Shown: positions 1-8,769, counted from the stretch's first letter. The stretch is DNA of 64,000 nucleotides from Ferrovibrio sp. MS7 (GCF_038404985.1 NZ_JBBKBA010000001.1:1268001-1332000), one strand, 5' to 3'. Made by a program: numbers and translations. The notes: generated by a model from the letters alone, not told the origin.

Positions 1-800
1 CGCTCAATACCATCACCGTGCGCGAGCAGTGGTCGCTGAAGGACTGCATCGAGGGCTGCGCGCGCCATGGCATCACCGGCATTTCGCCCTGGCGCGACAA
101 GCTGGCGGAATACGGCGTTGCCAATGCCGCGAAGCATATCCGCGATACCGGCCTGACGGTGACCGGCCTGTGCCGTGGCGGCATGTTTCCGGCGGCTGAC
201 GCCGCCGGGCGCCAGGCCAATATCGCCGAGAACAAGCGCGCCATCGACGAGGCGGCAGCGCTTGGCGCGCAATGCCTGGTGCTGGTGGTGGGCGGCATGC
301 CATCTGGTTCCAGGGACTTGGCTGGTGCGCAGATGCAGGTACGCGATGGCATCGCCGCCGTGCGCGACTATGCGCTTGCGGCCAAGGTGCCGCTGGCCAT
401 CGAGCCGCTGCATCCGATGTTTGCCGCCGACCGCGCCTGTGTGAACACGCTTGGCCATGCGCTCGATCTTTGTGACGAGTTAGGCGAAGGCGTGGGCGTT
501 GCCGTCGATGTCTACCATGTCTGGTGGGACCCGCAGCTAAGCCAGCAGATCAAGCGCGCCGGCAAACGCATCCTGGCCTTCCATATCTGCGACTGGCTGG
601 TGCCGACCACCGACCTGCTGCTGGATCGCGGCATGATGGGCGATGGCGTGATCGACATTCCCGGCATCCGTGCCCAGGTCGAAGCCCAGGGCTATGCCGG
701 CTTCTGCGAGGTCGAGATCATGTCGGCCAACAATTGGTGGAAGAAGCCGGCCGACGAGGTGCTGCGCACCTGCATCGAGCGGCACGCTACGGTCGTTTAA
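1..800 (+). CDS. Sugar phosphate isomerase/epimerase, TIM-barrel family (5' end outside window)
   Basis: The reading frame is already open from base 3 and reads LNTITVREQW before the first in-frame GTG at 18, so the real start lies upstream of the window. About 266 residues are visible. The sequence fits the xylose-isomerase-like/AP-endonuclease-2 TIM-barrel superfamily (IolE/IolI-like). Candidate metal ligands occur in the expected order: Glu in LAIEPLHPM, Asp and His in VAVDVYHVWWD, His in FHICDW and Glu in FCEVEIMS. The family isomerises or epimerises small sugars and keto-sugars in the cytoplasm; the substrate cannot be read from sequence. It is followed after 107 bases by an RmlC-like epimerase on the same strand. 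Family assignment is firm, specific activity unknown. Confidence 0.8.
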   Translation, partial: LNTITVREQWSLKDCIEGCARHGITGISPWRDKLAEYGVANAAKHIRDTGLTVTGLCRGGMFPAADAAGRQANIAENKRAIDEAAALGAQCLVLVVGGMPSGSRDLAGAQMQVRDGIAAVRDYALAAKVPLAIEPLHPMFAADRACVNTLGHALDLCDELGEGVGVAVDVYHVWWDPQLSQQIKRAGKRILAFHICDWLVPTTDLLLDRGMMGDGVIDIPGIRAQVEAQGYAGFCEVEIMSANNWWKKPADEVLRTCIERHATVV

Positions 801-867
801 TTGTCGCGGGTATACGCCAGGCCTGAGGATTGACCGCAGCGGGTGCGCGCCGCAGAATGCCGGCGTT

Positions 868-892
868 AACCATAAGCACCCATAACCATAAG
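868..892. repeat. Two direct copies of AACCATAAG before the rfbC-like gene
   Basis: AACCATAAG occurs at 868-876 and again at 884-892, 16 bases apart and 16 bases before the ATG at 908. The stretch is locally AT-rich in a GC-rich neighbourhood. It could be a pair of regulator half-sites or a chance duplication. No clear Shine-Dalgarno sequence separates it from the start codon. Confidence 0.3.
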
Positions 893-907
893 AATCGGGC
901 ATAGAAT

Positions 908-1471
908 ATGACCGCGCTGCTGGATGTCGTCTCGTTAGCCCTGCCGGGCGTCAAGCTGATCCGCCCCACCTTCTTCATGGATGAGCGCGGCTATTTCGGC
1001 GAGGTGTTTCAGACCAGCCGCTTCGCCGCTGCCGGCGTCGACACCGTGTTCGTGCAGGATAACCAGATCTATTCCGAGAAGCGCTTCACGCTGCGCGGCC
1101 TGCATTACCAGGCACCGCCGGCGGCGCAGGCCAAGCTGGTGCGGGCGCTGCGCGGTCGCGCCTATGTGGTGGCGGTGGATATCCGCCGCGGCAGTCCCAG
1201 CTTCGGCCAGCATGTCGGGCAGGAGATTTCCGCCATGGGCGGCGAGCAGCTTTTCATTCCCGCCGGTTTCGCCGATGGGTTTCTCACACTCGATCCGCAG
1301 ACCGAAATGCTGTTCCGCGTCGATCAGTTCTACGATCCGGCGTCAGAGCGCGGCGTCAACTGGCGCGATCCGGCGCTCGGCATCAAATGGCCAGTGCCGC
1401 TGGGCCAGGCGGTGCTTTCGGTGCGTGATGTCGAAGAACTGATGCTCGCCGAGCAGCCCGACCTGCTTTAG
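908..1471 (+). CDS. rfbC: dTDP-4-dehydrorhamnose 3,5-epimerase-like protein (RmlC cupin family)
   Basis: 187 residues, the usual RmlC length. RmlC-family cupins epimerise 4-keto-6-deoxy nucleotide sugars at C3 and/or C5 for surface polysaccharides. Visible family motifs are FMDERGYF near residue 23, RGLHYQ with the catalytic-base His66, FIPAGF near 116 and the tail SERGVNWRDPALGIKWP. In most family members the second motif continues AHGF; here it reads ADGF, so a usually conserved histidine is Asp123. That may mean an altered substrate or a 3- or 5-only epimerase. No rmlA, rmlB or rmlD is in the window. The stop overlaps tail-to-tail by four bases with the convergent epimerase gene. Confidence 0.85.
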   Translation: MTALLDVVSLALPGVKLIRPTFFMDERGYFGEVFQTSRFAAAGVDTVFVQDNQIYSEKRFTLRGLHYQAPPAAQAKLVRALRGRAYVVAVDIRRGSPSFGQHVGQEISAMGGEQLFIPAGFADGFLTLDPQTEMLFRVDQFYDPASERGVNWRDPALGIKWPVPLGQAVLSVRDVEELMLAEQPDLL

Positions 1472-2436
1472 AGCAGTACATCCTGCAAAATCGCATCGAG
1501 GTCGCTGCGCGGGCGCCAGCCGGTCGCTTCATGCAGCCGGGCGATGGTAGGCACGCGGATGGTGGCCTCGGCAAAGCCGCTGCCGAATACCTGCGCCACC
1601 GGCACGAAACGCGGCGGCTTGTCACTGCCGGCGGCATGCAATGCGCGCTCGGCGACATGGCGGATGCTGACGCCGGTATCATGGCCGAGATTGACCGGCC
1701 GACCGATCAGCGCGGCGCTTTGCGGGATCAGCAGCAGGGCTTCCACTGCATCCAGCACATGCAGGAAGGCGCGGCGCTGGCTGCCATCACCATGCACTTC
1801 CGGCACATCGCCTTGTTTCAGCGCGGCGGCGAAAGCAGCGATGCATAACCCGGTTTCGGGTCGCTGGCGTGGGCCGGCGATGTTGAACGGACGGATGATC
1901 CAGGTGGCGAGGCCGGCTTCCCCGGCAAGCCCGGCACAAAGCTGCTCCAGCACCATCTTGCCTGCCGCATAGCCCCAGCGCGGCGCAATGCCGAAGCCGC
2001 AGGGCTGTTCCTCGTCGATGGCTTCGGCCTGGCCGGCGCCATAAACCTCGGAGCTCGACATCGCCAGCAGCGGCACGCGCGCCGCTTCGCAGGCCTCGGT
2101 CACGGCCTGGGAAGTGGCGATGATCTCGCGCACCATGGTCAGCCGCTCGGCATGGGCGCGGCGCACGCCGATCGGGCTGGCAAGGTGATAGACCAGATCC
2201 GCGCCGGCTATTGCCTCGCCGATATCGTCACGGCCGACATGGGCCTCGCGGATCTCAAGCTGCGGATGCGCCGGCAGATTGGCGCGGCACCCAGCGGAGA
2301 AATCATCCAGCACCGTTACCGCCACGCCGCGCGCCAGCAGCGCCTCGACCAGATGCGAGCCGATGAAGCCGGCGCCGCCGGTGACGACGACACGCTGGCC
2401 GGATTGGAAAGGCGGAAGGGCGGAGGGCGCGGTCAC
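1468..2436 (-). CDS. NAD-dependent epimerase/dehydratase (extended SDR)
   Basis: 322 residues from a GTG start. An N-terminal Rossmann motif VVTGGAGFIGSHLVEALL (residues about 16-33) binds NAD. SSEVYG and YAAGK supply the Ser/Tyr-Lys catalytic set of extended SDR sugar-nucleotide epimerases and dehydratases. The later motif RPFNIAGPRQ is also typical. The likely role is cytoplasmic conversion of a nucleotide sugar for export by the ABC transporter encoded just upstream; the three genes run in the same direction with gaps of 4 and 33 bases. The exact reaction (4-epimerase, 4,6-dehydratase or decarboxylase) cannot be told. Confidence 0.85.
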   Translation of the reverse strand: MTAPSALPPFQSGQRVVVTGGAGFIGSHLVEALLARGVAVTVLDDFSAGCRANLPAHPQLEIREAHVGRDDIGEAIAGADLVYHLASPIGVRRAHAERLTMVREIIATSQAVTEACEAARVPLLAMSSSEVYGAGQAEAIDEEQPCGFGIAPRWGYAAGKMVLEQLCAGLAGEAGLATWIIRPFNIAGPRQRPETGLCIAAFAAALKQGDVPEVHGDGSQRRAFLHVLDAVEALLLIPQSAALIGRPVNLGHDTGVSIRHVAERALHAAGSDKPPRFVPVAQVFGSGFAEATIRVPTIARLHEATGWRPRSDLDAILQDVLL

Positions 2437-2469
2437 GAAAAGCCCTGAAACATTCCTGAATGGCAGCGG

Positions 2470-3198
2470 TCAGATCACATAGCGCCCGGCATGGCGCTGC
2501 ACCACGCTGCTCAATTCGCCGGCATCCACCAGCTTGCCTTGTTCCAGCACCAGGGCCTGATCGCAGAACCGCGCCAGCAAAGTGGCGGCACGCTCCACCA
2601 GCAGCACCGCTCCTTGAGCGGGCGGGCCGGAACGGAAATGCTTCGCCAGGCGGTCGAGGAATTCCGGGCCCGCATGTTCCAGCACTTCGTCGAACAGCAG
2701 GATTTCCGCTTCCAGCGCGGCGGCGATGCCGGCGCCGAGGCGCAGCCGCTGGCCGGGGCCGAGCAGTTTCAGCGGCGTGTCGGCGGCCTTGTCGTCGAGT
2801 TCGCCGAATTCCATTGCAGTTTCGGCGCGGCGGCGGCTTTCCTTGAGGTCATGGCCGGCCAGCAGGCCGTGGCCGATGGCGGTGTTGTAGGCCGAGAGAT
2901 CGGGATCGACGCCCAGGCCGACATTCAGCACTGCGAAGGCACGGCCCTGCCGCGTCACACTGCCGGCATTGGGCTGCAGCAGGCCGGCGGCGGTGCGCAG
3001 CAGGGTGGTCTTGCCCGAGGCGTTGCCGCCGAGCAGCGCGGTGCGCGAGCCACGCTTCAGGCTGAGGCTCAGATCGTCCAGTGCGGTGATGCGGTAGCCG
3101 TCGCGGCTGCCCAGCAGGTTGCGCTTCAGCGAGCGCTCGGGGGCGAAGAAGACCGGGAATTCCACCCGCACATGATCGAAGCTCAGGGCCGCGCTCAT
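2470..3198 (-). CDS. ABC transporter ATP-binding protein, polysaccharide export (Wzt-like, short form)
   Basis: 242 residues from the ATG at 3198; the frame stays open further upstream, but that part reads into the permease gene and is not typical. Walker A is GGNASGKT and Walker B ILLFDEV. The sequence at the signature position (LLGPGQRLRLGAGIA) lacks a standard LSGGQ, as often happens in Wzt/KpsT-type exporters. It has no C-terminal carbohydrate-binding extension, so it resembles short O-antigen or capsule ATPases. It energises export of a lipid-linked polysaccharide with the adjacent permease, which ends four bases upstream. Confidence 0.85.
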   Translation of the reverse strand: MSAALSFDHVRVEFPVFFAPERSLKRNLLGSRDGYRITALDDLSLSLKRGSRTALLGGNASGKTTLLRTAAGLLQPNAGSVTRQGRAFAVLNVGLGVDPDLSAYNTAIGHGLLAGHDLKESRRRAETAMEFGELDDKAADTPLKLLGPGQRLRLGAGIAAALEAEILLFDEVLEHAGPEFLDRLAKHFRSGPPAQGAVLLVERAATLLARFCDQALVLEQGKLVDAGELSSVVQRHAGRYVI

Positions 3199-3202
3199 GG
3201 CA

Positions 3203-4015
3203 TCAGGTCCAATAGGGCAGGCGCCAGGACAGGCGCTTGTAGAGCAACCAGGTGAACAGGCTGCCGAACAGCAGCAGCAGTATGGAGCCAGCCCAGTTTT
3301 CCAGCCCGACCGCATTGCCCAAGATTGGTTCGCGCACCAGCACCAGCAGTTGATAGAACGGGTTGATATCGGCCAGCCAAGTGTAGCGGCCGAGGAAAAA
3401 GGTGGGCCACAGAATTGGCGTCAGAAAGAATGCCAGATGCAGCATCCAGGCGATCAGTTGCGGCAAATCGCGGAAGCGGGCGCAGAGCAGGCCGATGGCC
3501 AGCGCCATCCAGCCAAGATTGGCGGCAAGCAAAGCAATACCGCCAAGCAGTGCAATCGGATGCACCGTCACGGTGTCGAGCAGCAGCCATTGGGCGGTCA
3601 GCGCCACGGCGATATTCTGCGCCAGGATCAGCAATTGCCGCAGCATCAGGCGCAGCACCGTGGCTGGCAGCGGCAGCGCGGTATGGCGCAGTTGTGCCAT
3701 GAACTGCCAGGTCTGGTTCGCGGTGGCGTGCAGCATGCCGGCGATCAGGCTCCAGGCAATCATGCCGCTGGCAACGAAGGGAACATAGACCGCATAGGGC
3801 GGGACCAGCTGCTGCAGCACCGTGCCGAAGAACAGCCCCAATGCTCCAACCACCAGTGCCAGGCCGAGCGTCACCCACAGCGTGCCAAGCCCGGTGCGGC
3901 GGAAGCTCGCGGCAATATCCAGCCCGGCCATGAACAGCGCAAAGCGCAGGCTGGCCAGCAGGCCCGGGGTCTGGGCCTGAGCAGGAAAGGGCAGGGTGGC
4001 GGTAGTCTGGATCAT
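3203..4015 (-). CDS. ABC-2 type polysaccharide export permease (Wzm-like)
   Basis: 270 residues from the ATG at 4015 (MIQTTATLPF). The longer open frame reaching to about 5.0 kb lies antisense to ureD and is discarded. There are about six hydrophobic segments. The family motif FRDLPQLIAWMLHLAFFLTP around two-thirds of the length, followed by PILWP and NPFYQLL, is characteristic of Wzm/KpsM/RfbA permeases. It forms the inner-membrane channel for an O-antigen or capsular polymer with the ATPase encoded four bases downstream. It is transcribed divergently from ureD across 120 bases. The main polysaccharide locus further on also carries a Wzx-type flippase. Confidence 0.87.
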   Translation of the reverse strand: MIQTTATLPFPAQAQTPGLLASLRFALFMAGLDIAASFRRTGLGTLWVTLGLALVVGALGLFFGTVLQQLVPPYAVYVPFVASGMIAWSLIAGMLHATANQTWQFMAQLRHTALPLPATVLRLMLRQLLILAQNIAVALTAQWLLLDTVTVHPIALLGGIALLAANLGWMALAIGLLCARFRDLPQLIAWMLHLAFFLTPILWPTFFLGRYTWLADINPFYQLLVLVREPILGNAVGLENWAGSILLLLFGSLFTWLLYKRLSWRLPYWT

Positions 4016-4135
4016 CAGGGGCGAGGTATAGCCGGCAATTGCGCCTCTTCCTAGCATTTCCGGCGAGGCATGGCCGCCCGGGAGATCCGGTCGGCGATGG
4101 TTGCGGGGCGGAGTTTGGCCCTGTAATCCTGCCCC

Positions 4136-5065
4136 ATGATGTCTGAACAGGGCCTTAAACCGGACCGTCCGGCGCTGGAACGTCCGGCCCTCGAGCGGGG
4201 CAATGGCGGTGTCACCGCGCGTTTCGGCCCGGCCCTGCCCGGGCGCGGCGGCGCCCGGCTGCTCGATCTGTACCAGTCCGATCCCGGCCGCGCCCTGCTG
4301 CCCGATCCGGAGCCCGGCGAGCCCGGCTCCCTGGTCATGGTCACCACGTCGGGTGGCCTCACCGGCGGCGACCGCCTGGCGCTCGAACTGGCCCTGGAGC
4401 CGGGTGCGCGGGTCACCGCCATGGCCCAGGCGGCAGAGAAACTCTACCGCTCGACCGCTTCCGACCATCCGACCCTGCTGACCCAGGATCTGCGCGCCGG
4501 CAATGGTGCCTGGCTGGAATGGCTGCCGCAGGAGACCATCCTGTTCGATGGCGCCCGGCTGGAGCGCCACACCCGCATCGACCTCGATCCAGGCGCCGAA
4601 GCGCTGATCGGCGACATGCTGGTCTATGGCCGCCTGGCCCATGGCGAACGCTTCACCCGCGGCGAATTGTTCGACCGCTGGGAATTGCGCCGCGCCGGCC
4701 GCCTGGTCTGGACCGAGCGCCAAGGCTTGCAGGGGGGCCTGGGAGGGGGGATGGATGGCGACATTCCGGCCTTGCTGGCGGCGCCGGCCGGCTTCCATGG
4801 CGCTCTGGCCCAGGCCAGCCTGCTTTTCGTGCGGCCGGGCTTTGCCAGCGATAGTGGCGCGGCCCCGATACTTGCCGCCTTGCGCGCGCTGCTGGAGGCG
4901 CATCCCGATGTGCGCGGCGGCGCCACGCGGCTGGATGGCTTCATCCTGGCCCGGCTGCTGGCGGCGGACCCGCTGGCTTTGCGCCGCGCCTTCGCTGCCC
5001 TGTGGCGGCATTGCCGTGCCGAGGCGGGCTGGGCTGATGCTATGCCCCGGTTGTGGCTGCGCTGA
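4136..5065 (+). CDS. ureD: Urease accessory protein UreD
   Basis: 309 residues. UreD is the scaffold that binds apo-urease and passes nickel from UreG/UreF into the active site. Hallmarks are TTSGGLTGGDRLALEL near residue 67, the AQAAEKLYRS segment near 100, LEWLPQETILFDGARLERHT near 127 and GRLAHGERF near 163. Two tandem ATG codons (4136 and 4139) are possible starts. The gene sits apart from ureABCEFG, with the whole urea transporter operon between; a 338-base gap holding a sigma-54 promoter separates it from urtA. Confidence 0.93.
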   Translation: MMSEQGLKPDRPALERPALERGNGGVTARFGPALPGRGGARLLDLYQSDPGRALLPDPEPGEPGSLVMVTTSGGLTGGDRLALELALEPGARVTAMAQAAEKLYRSTASDHPTLLTQDLRAGNGAWLEWLPQETILFDGARLERHTRIDLDPGAEALIGDMLVYGRLAHGERFTRGELFDRWELRRAGRLVWTERQGLQGGLGGGMDGDIPALLAAPAGFHGALAQASLLFVRPGFASDSGAAPILAALRALLEAHPDVRGGATRLDGFILARLLAADPLALRRAFAALWRHCRAEAGWADAMPRLWLR

Positions 5066-5403
5066 CGCTACCTACCGATTACTGACCAGGATTGATTCAA
5101 CTTCAGTCAGTTTTTGCTCGAATTCCATACAGCCGTATTTGTGTGTTTAAAAATTATGCATGACTAGGTTTTATGCTGATTAAATAAACACCTGTCCTTC
5201 CCTTGCGCAGAAAGCCCGGCCTCGTTGACTGGGAGCCGGTTGTTTCCACCTCTCGCGGGAATCCGTGTTGCATTGCGGAATCAAGACTCTAGGCACGATT
5301 GCGGGGCCTGCCGCCGCGCCGCTCAGGCTTTGGCACGGCTCTTGCCTTTGAGTCCCCGCGGTCGGTCCCGGGGGGGCCGGCAAACCAACACGGAGAGGGA
5401 TTT
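5066..5403. other. Intergenic region between ureD and urtA: regulatory region of the urea transport operon
   Basis: This 338-base gap contains no convincing gene. Its first 130 bases are markedly AT-rich for this genome, with several short A/T runs, as is common upstream of activator-dependent promoters. The distal part becomes GC-rich and carries a sigma-54 promoter at 5331-5346. A partial match to an IHF site lies at 5279-5291 but misses part of the consensus. I saw no clear NtrC palindrome by eye. A good ribosome binding site, GGAGAGGG, lies directly before urtA. Confidence 0.6.
5331..5346 (+). promoter_or_regulatory. Sigma-54 (RpoN) -24/-12 promoter of urtA
   Basis: TGGCACG at 5331-5337, four bases, then TTGC at 5342-5345. 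This is an essentially perfect match to the TGGCACG-N4-TTGC consensus, with the invariant GG (5332-5333) and GC (5344-5345) ten bases apart. Transcription would start about 12 bases past the GC, near 5357, leaving a leader of about 47 bases with a good ribosome binding site before the ATG at 5404. Sigma-54 control of urea uptake fits nitrogen regulation by NtrC or a similar enhancer-binding protein. Confidence 0.85.
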
Positions 5404-6675
5404 ATGGGACGCATCCTTAACACGGCAGCAGCGCTGGGCCTGGTGGCCAGCATGGGCTTCGCCGCCTCGGCGCAAGCCCAGGATACGATCAAGGTGGGCG
5501 TGCTGCACTCGCTGAGCGGCACCATGGCGATCTCGGAGACCACCCTGAAGGACACCGTCCTGATGATGGTCGACGACGTGAACAAGAAGGGCGGTCTGCT
5601 CGGCAAGAAGCTGGAAGCCGTGGTGGTGGATCCCGCCTCCAACTGGCCGCTCTTTGCCGAAAAGGCGCGCGAACTGCTGGCCAAGGAAAAGGTCTCGGTG
5701 GTGTTCGGCTGCTGGACCTCGGTGTCGCGCAAGTCCGTGCTGCCGGTGTTCGAGGAACTGAACGGCCTGCTGTTCTATCCGGTGCAGTATGAGGGCGAAG
5801 AATCGTCCCGCAACGTGTTCTACACCGGCGCGGCGCCGAACCAGCAGGCGATCCCGGCGGTCGAATACCTGATGGGCAAGGAAGGCGGCGAAGTGAAGCG
5901 CTGGGTGCTGGCCGGCACTGACTACGTCTATCCGCGCACCACCAACAAGATCCTCGAGGCCTTCCTGAAGTCGAAGGGTGTGGCCGCCGACGACATCATG
6001 ATCAACTACACGCCGTTCGGTCATTCCGACTGGCAGACGATCGTGGCGGACATCAAGAAGTTCGCCTCGGCCGGCAAGAAGACTGCCGTGGTTTCGACCA
6101 TCAACGGCGACGCCAACGTGCCGTTCTACAAGGAACTGGCCAACGCCGGCATCAAGGCTTCCGACATCCCGGTCGTGGCCTTCTCGGTCGGTGAGGAAGA
6201 ACTCGCCGGTATCGACACCAAGAACCTGGTCGGCCATCTCGCCGCCTGGAACTACTTCCAGTCCGTGAAGGCGCCGGTCAACGACGCGTTCATCAAGCAG
6301 TGGAAGACCTACATCAAGTCCGACAAGCGCGTCACCAACGACCCGATGGAAGCCACCTATATCGGCTTCAAGATGTGGTCGCAGGCCGTGCTGCAGGCTG
6401 GCACCACCGATGTGAACGCGGTGCGCCAGGCGATGTATGGCCAGAAGGTGCAGGCGCCGGGCGGTTTCGTCTCGACCATGAACACCAACCACCACCTGTC
6501 GAAGCCGGTCTATATCGGCGAAATCCGCCCCGATGGCCAGTTCAACATCGTGTGGAAGACCCGTGGTCCGGTGAAGGCCGATGCCTGGTCGAAGTTCATC
6601 CCGGAAAGCGCCAAGCTGACTGCCGACTGGACCTATCCGTGGGTCTGCGGCAACTGCGAGAAGCCGAAGTTCTAA
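5404..6675 (+). CDS. urtA: Urea ABC transporter substrate-binding protein UrtA
   Basis: 423 residues from the ATG at 5404, eight bases after GGAGAGGG; longer open frame upstream is rejected because the mature motif order and the signal peptide start here. Residues 1-23 form a Sec signal peptide ending ASAQAQ, after which DTIKVGVLHSLSGTMAISE begins the periplasmic type I binding fold. FGCWTSVSRKSVLPV and LLFYPVQYEGEE are hallmark UrtA segments. It captures urea in the periplasm and delivers it to UrtBC. It is the first gene of urtABCDE and is followed by a strong hairpin. Confidence 0.95.
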   Translation: MGRILNTAAALGLVASMGFAASAQAQDTIKVGVLHSLSGTMAISETTLKDTVLMMVDDVNKKGGLLGKKLEAVVVDPASNWPLFAEKARELLAKEKVSVVFGCWTSVSRKSVLPVFEELNGLLFYPVQYEGEESSRNVFYTGAAPNQQAIPAVEYLMGKEGGEVKRWVLAGTDYVYPRTTNKILEAFLKSKGVAADDIMINYTPFGHSDWQTIVADIKKFASAGKKTAVVSTINGDANVPFYKELANAGIKASDIPVVAFSVGEEELAGIDTKNLVGHLAAWNYFQSVKAPVNDAFIKQWKTYIKSDKRVTNDPMEATYIGFKMWSQAVLQAGTTDVNAVRQAMYGQKVQAPGGFVSTMNTNHHLSKPVYIGEIRPDGQFNIVWKTRGPVKADAWSKFIPESAKLTADWTYPWVCGNCEKPKF

Positions 6676-6691
6676 GCCTCCTGTGACGGCG

Positions 6692-6719
6692 CGGGCCGGC
6701 GGTGCAAGCCGCCGGCCCG
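6692..6719 (+). other. Strong GC-rich hairpin between urtA and urtB
   Basis: CGGGCCGGCGG (6692-6702) pairs perfectly with CCGCCGGCCCG (6709-6719) across the six-base loop TGCAAG. It begins 16 bases after the urtA stop and has no T-run behind it, so it is not a classical terminator. Hairpins directly after binding-protein genes commonly raise binding protein over permease by partial termination or by protecting the 3' end of processed mRNA. That role is inferred here. Confidence 0.7.
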
Positions 6720-6819
6720 TATCCGCCAGCACCAGTCCCGATTCCAGTCAGTCCAACTCCCAGTCAGTCGCGTACCCGTCTCGTCAACAAAAACAAAACC
6801 CAGCAAGGTGAGTGCAATC

Positions 6820-8769
6820 GTGGCTCTGCGTCGCTGCCTTCTGATCCTGGCCCTGGTGTTGCCGTTTTTTGCCGGGCTGGTCCCGTCTCACGCCGAGGCC
6901 CAGGCTCTGCCCGATCTGCTTGCCGGTCTTACCGAATCCGATCCCAAGCCGGCGCTCGAACAACTGGTGGCGTCGGATAGCCCGCAGGCCAAGGCCGCGC
7001 TCGCCGCCCTTGCCGCCGGCAAACTCTATCGCCGTACTGCCGATGGCGCCGTGGTCATCGGCGAGCCTGATGGCAATATGCTTGTCATCACCAATGCCGC
7101 CACCGGCGACATGGAAGACATGGCGGCGCCCGCCGATGTCGAACTGATCCAGTTGCCCGATGATGCCAAGGCCGATCTCGCCGCCGCCGGGCTCGGTGCT
7201 GCGGCGGTGGAAACGCCGAAGGATTTCGCCAGCGCGGTGATCGCGCTCAATGCCGAGGATTTCGCCGCCAAGGGCAAGGCCATCGAAGTGCTGACCCAGC
7301 TTGGCGATGCCCGTGCCGTGCCGGTGCTGCGCGCCATGACCGAGGGCCGCCTGTTCACGCGCAAGAGCGATGGCGCCGTGGTGATCGCGGAGCGCGCCGG
7401 CAACCAGCAGAGCCTGACGCTGGCCACCACGCTGGAACCCGCCGGCACCGCCAGCAACGCCGAACTCGATCCGGTGGTGGTGAACAACAATCTGCGCGGT
7501 GCGCTGCGCGAGGCGGTGGGCCGCCTCGGCCTGCTCAACCCAGATCCGGCGCAGCGCCGCCTGGCTGCTGCCGCCCTGCTTGAGAATGCCACGCCCGATG
7601 CCGTCGCCCTGCTGCGCGAGGTGATGCCGAAGGAAACCAACGCCAAGACCAAGGAGATCATGGCGCTGTCGCTGGCTGCCGCCGATGTGGCCGATCCGGC
7701 TGCCGACAAGCAGCGCAAGCTCGCCGCCGTGGCGACGCTTTCAGGCGCCACCGATCTGCGCGTGCGGTCGCTGCTGCAGGGGCGCCTTGCTGCCGAAACC
7801 GATGCCGATGTGAAGGCGGCCTTGCAGAGTGCCTTCACCTCGGTGCAGCGCAAGCTCACGGTGATCGGCTGGTTTGCCAATATCTTCCAAGGGATAAGCC
7901 TCGGCTCGGTGCTGCTGCTCGCCGCCGTCGGCCTCGCCATCACCTTCGGTGTCATGGGCGTGATCAACATGGCCCATGGCGAAATGATCATGATCGGCGC
8001 CTATGCCACGTTCGTGGTGCAGGAAATCTTCCGCGCCTATCTGCCGCCTTCCTGGTTCGGCGGCTATCTGGTCGCGGCCTTGCCGGTCGCCTTCCTGGTG
8101 GCAGCCCTGTTTGGCATCGCCATCGAGCGCGGCGTGATCCGCTTCCTCTATGGCCGGCCGCTGGAAACCATGCTCGCCACCTGGGGCATCAGCCTGATCC
8201 TGCAGCAGCTTGTCCGCTCGATCTTCGGTGCGCCGAACAAGGAAGTGTCGAACCCGAGCTGGATGACCGGTTCCTATGAAGTGATCGGCGGCTTCGACGT
8301 CACCTGGAACCGCGTCATCATCATCATCTTCTGCTTCCTGGTGCTGGGCCTGATCGCCCTGATCCTGCGCCGCACCAGCTTCGGCCTGCATATGCGCGCG
8401 GTGACGCAGAACCGCGGCATGGCCAGCGTGATGGGCATTCCCACCGCGCAGGTCGATGCGCTTACCTTCGCGCTCGGTTCCGGCATCGCCGGCATGGCCG
8501 GCGTGGCCTTGAGCCAGATTGGCAACGTCTCGCCCAATCTCGGCACCATCTACATTGTCGACAGCTTCCTCGTCGTGGTGTTCGGCGGCGTTGGCAACCT
8601 GATGGGCACGCTGGTCGGCGCCATGACGCTCGGCATTGTCAACAAGCTGCTCGAGCCGGTGGCCGGCGCGGTGCTGGGCAAGGTGGTGGTGCTGGTGGCG
8701 ATCATCCTGTTTATCCAGAAGCGGCCGCGTGGCCTGTTCGCGGCCAAGGGGCGCTCGGCAGATGCCTAA
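6820..8769 (+). CDS. urtB: Urea ABC transporter permease UrtB, with long N-terminal periplasmic extension
   Basis: 649 residues from the GTG at 6820, preferred over the in-frame GTG at 6808 because AAGGTGAG at 6806-6812 then serves as ribosome binding site. A signal peptide of about 27 residues is followed by roughly 330 residues of Ala-rich, repeat-like sequence (two similar segments around KLYRRTADGAVVI and RLFTRKSDGAVVI), then a LivH-type membrane domain with about eight helices. The membrane half contains GVINMAHGEMIMIGAY and GLHMRAVTQN. UrtB forms the urea channel with UrtC. N-terminal extensions of this kind are known in proteobacterial UrtB. The stop overlaps urtC by eight bases. Confidence 0.92.
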   Translation: MALRRCLLILALVLPFFAGLVPSHAEAQALPDLLAGLTESDPKPALEQLVASDSPQAKAALAALAAGKLYRRTADGAVVIGEPDGNMLVITNAATGDMEDMAAPADVELIQLPDDAKADLAAAGLGAAAVETPKDFASAVIALNAEDFAAKGKAIEVLTQLGDARAVPVLRAMTEGRLFTRKSDGAVVIAERAGNQQSLTLATTLEPAGTASNAELDPVVVNNNLRGALREAVGRLGLLNPDPAQRRLAAAALLENATPDAVALLREVMPKETNAKTKEIMALSLAAADVADPAADKQRKLAAVATLSGATDLRVRSLLQGRLAAETDADVKAALQSAFTSVQRKLTVIGWFANIFQGISLGSVLLLAAVGLAITFGVMGVINMAHGEMIMIGAYATFVVQEIFRAYLPPSWFGGYLVAALPVAFLVAALFGIAIERGVIRFLYGRPLETMLATWGISLILQQLVRSIFGAPNKEVSNPSWMTGSYEVIGGFDVTWNRVIIIIFCFLVLGLIALILRRTSFGLHMRAVTQNRGMASVMGIPTAQVDALTFALGSGIAGMAGVALSQIGNVSPNLGTIYIVDSFLVVVFGGVGNLMGTLVGAMTLGIVNKLLEPVAGAVLGKVVVLVAIILFIQKRPRGLFAAKGRSADA

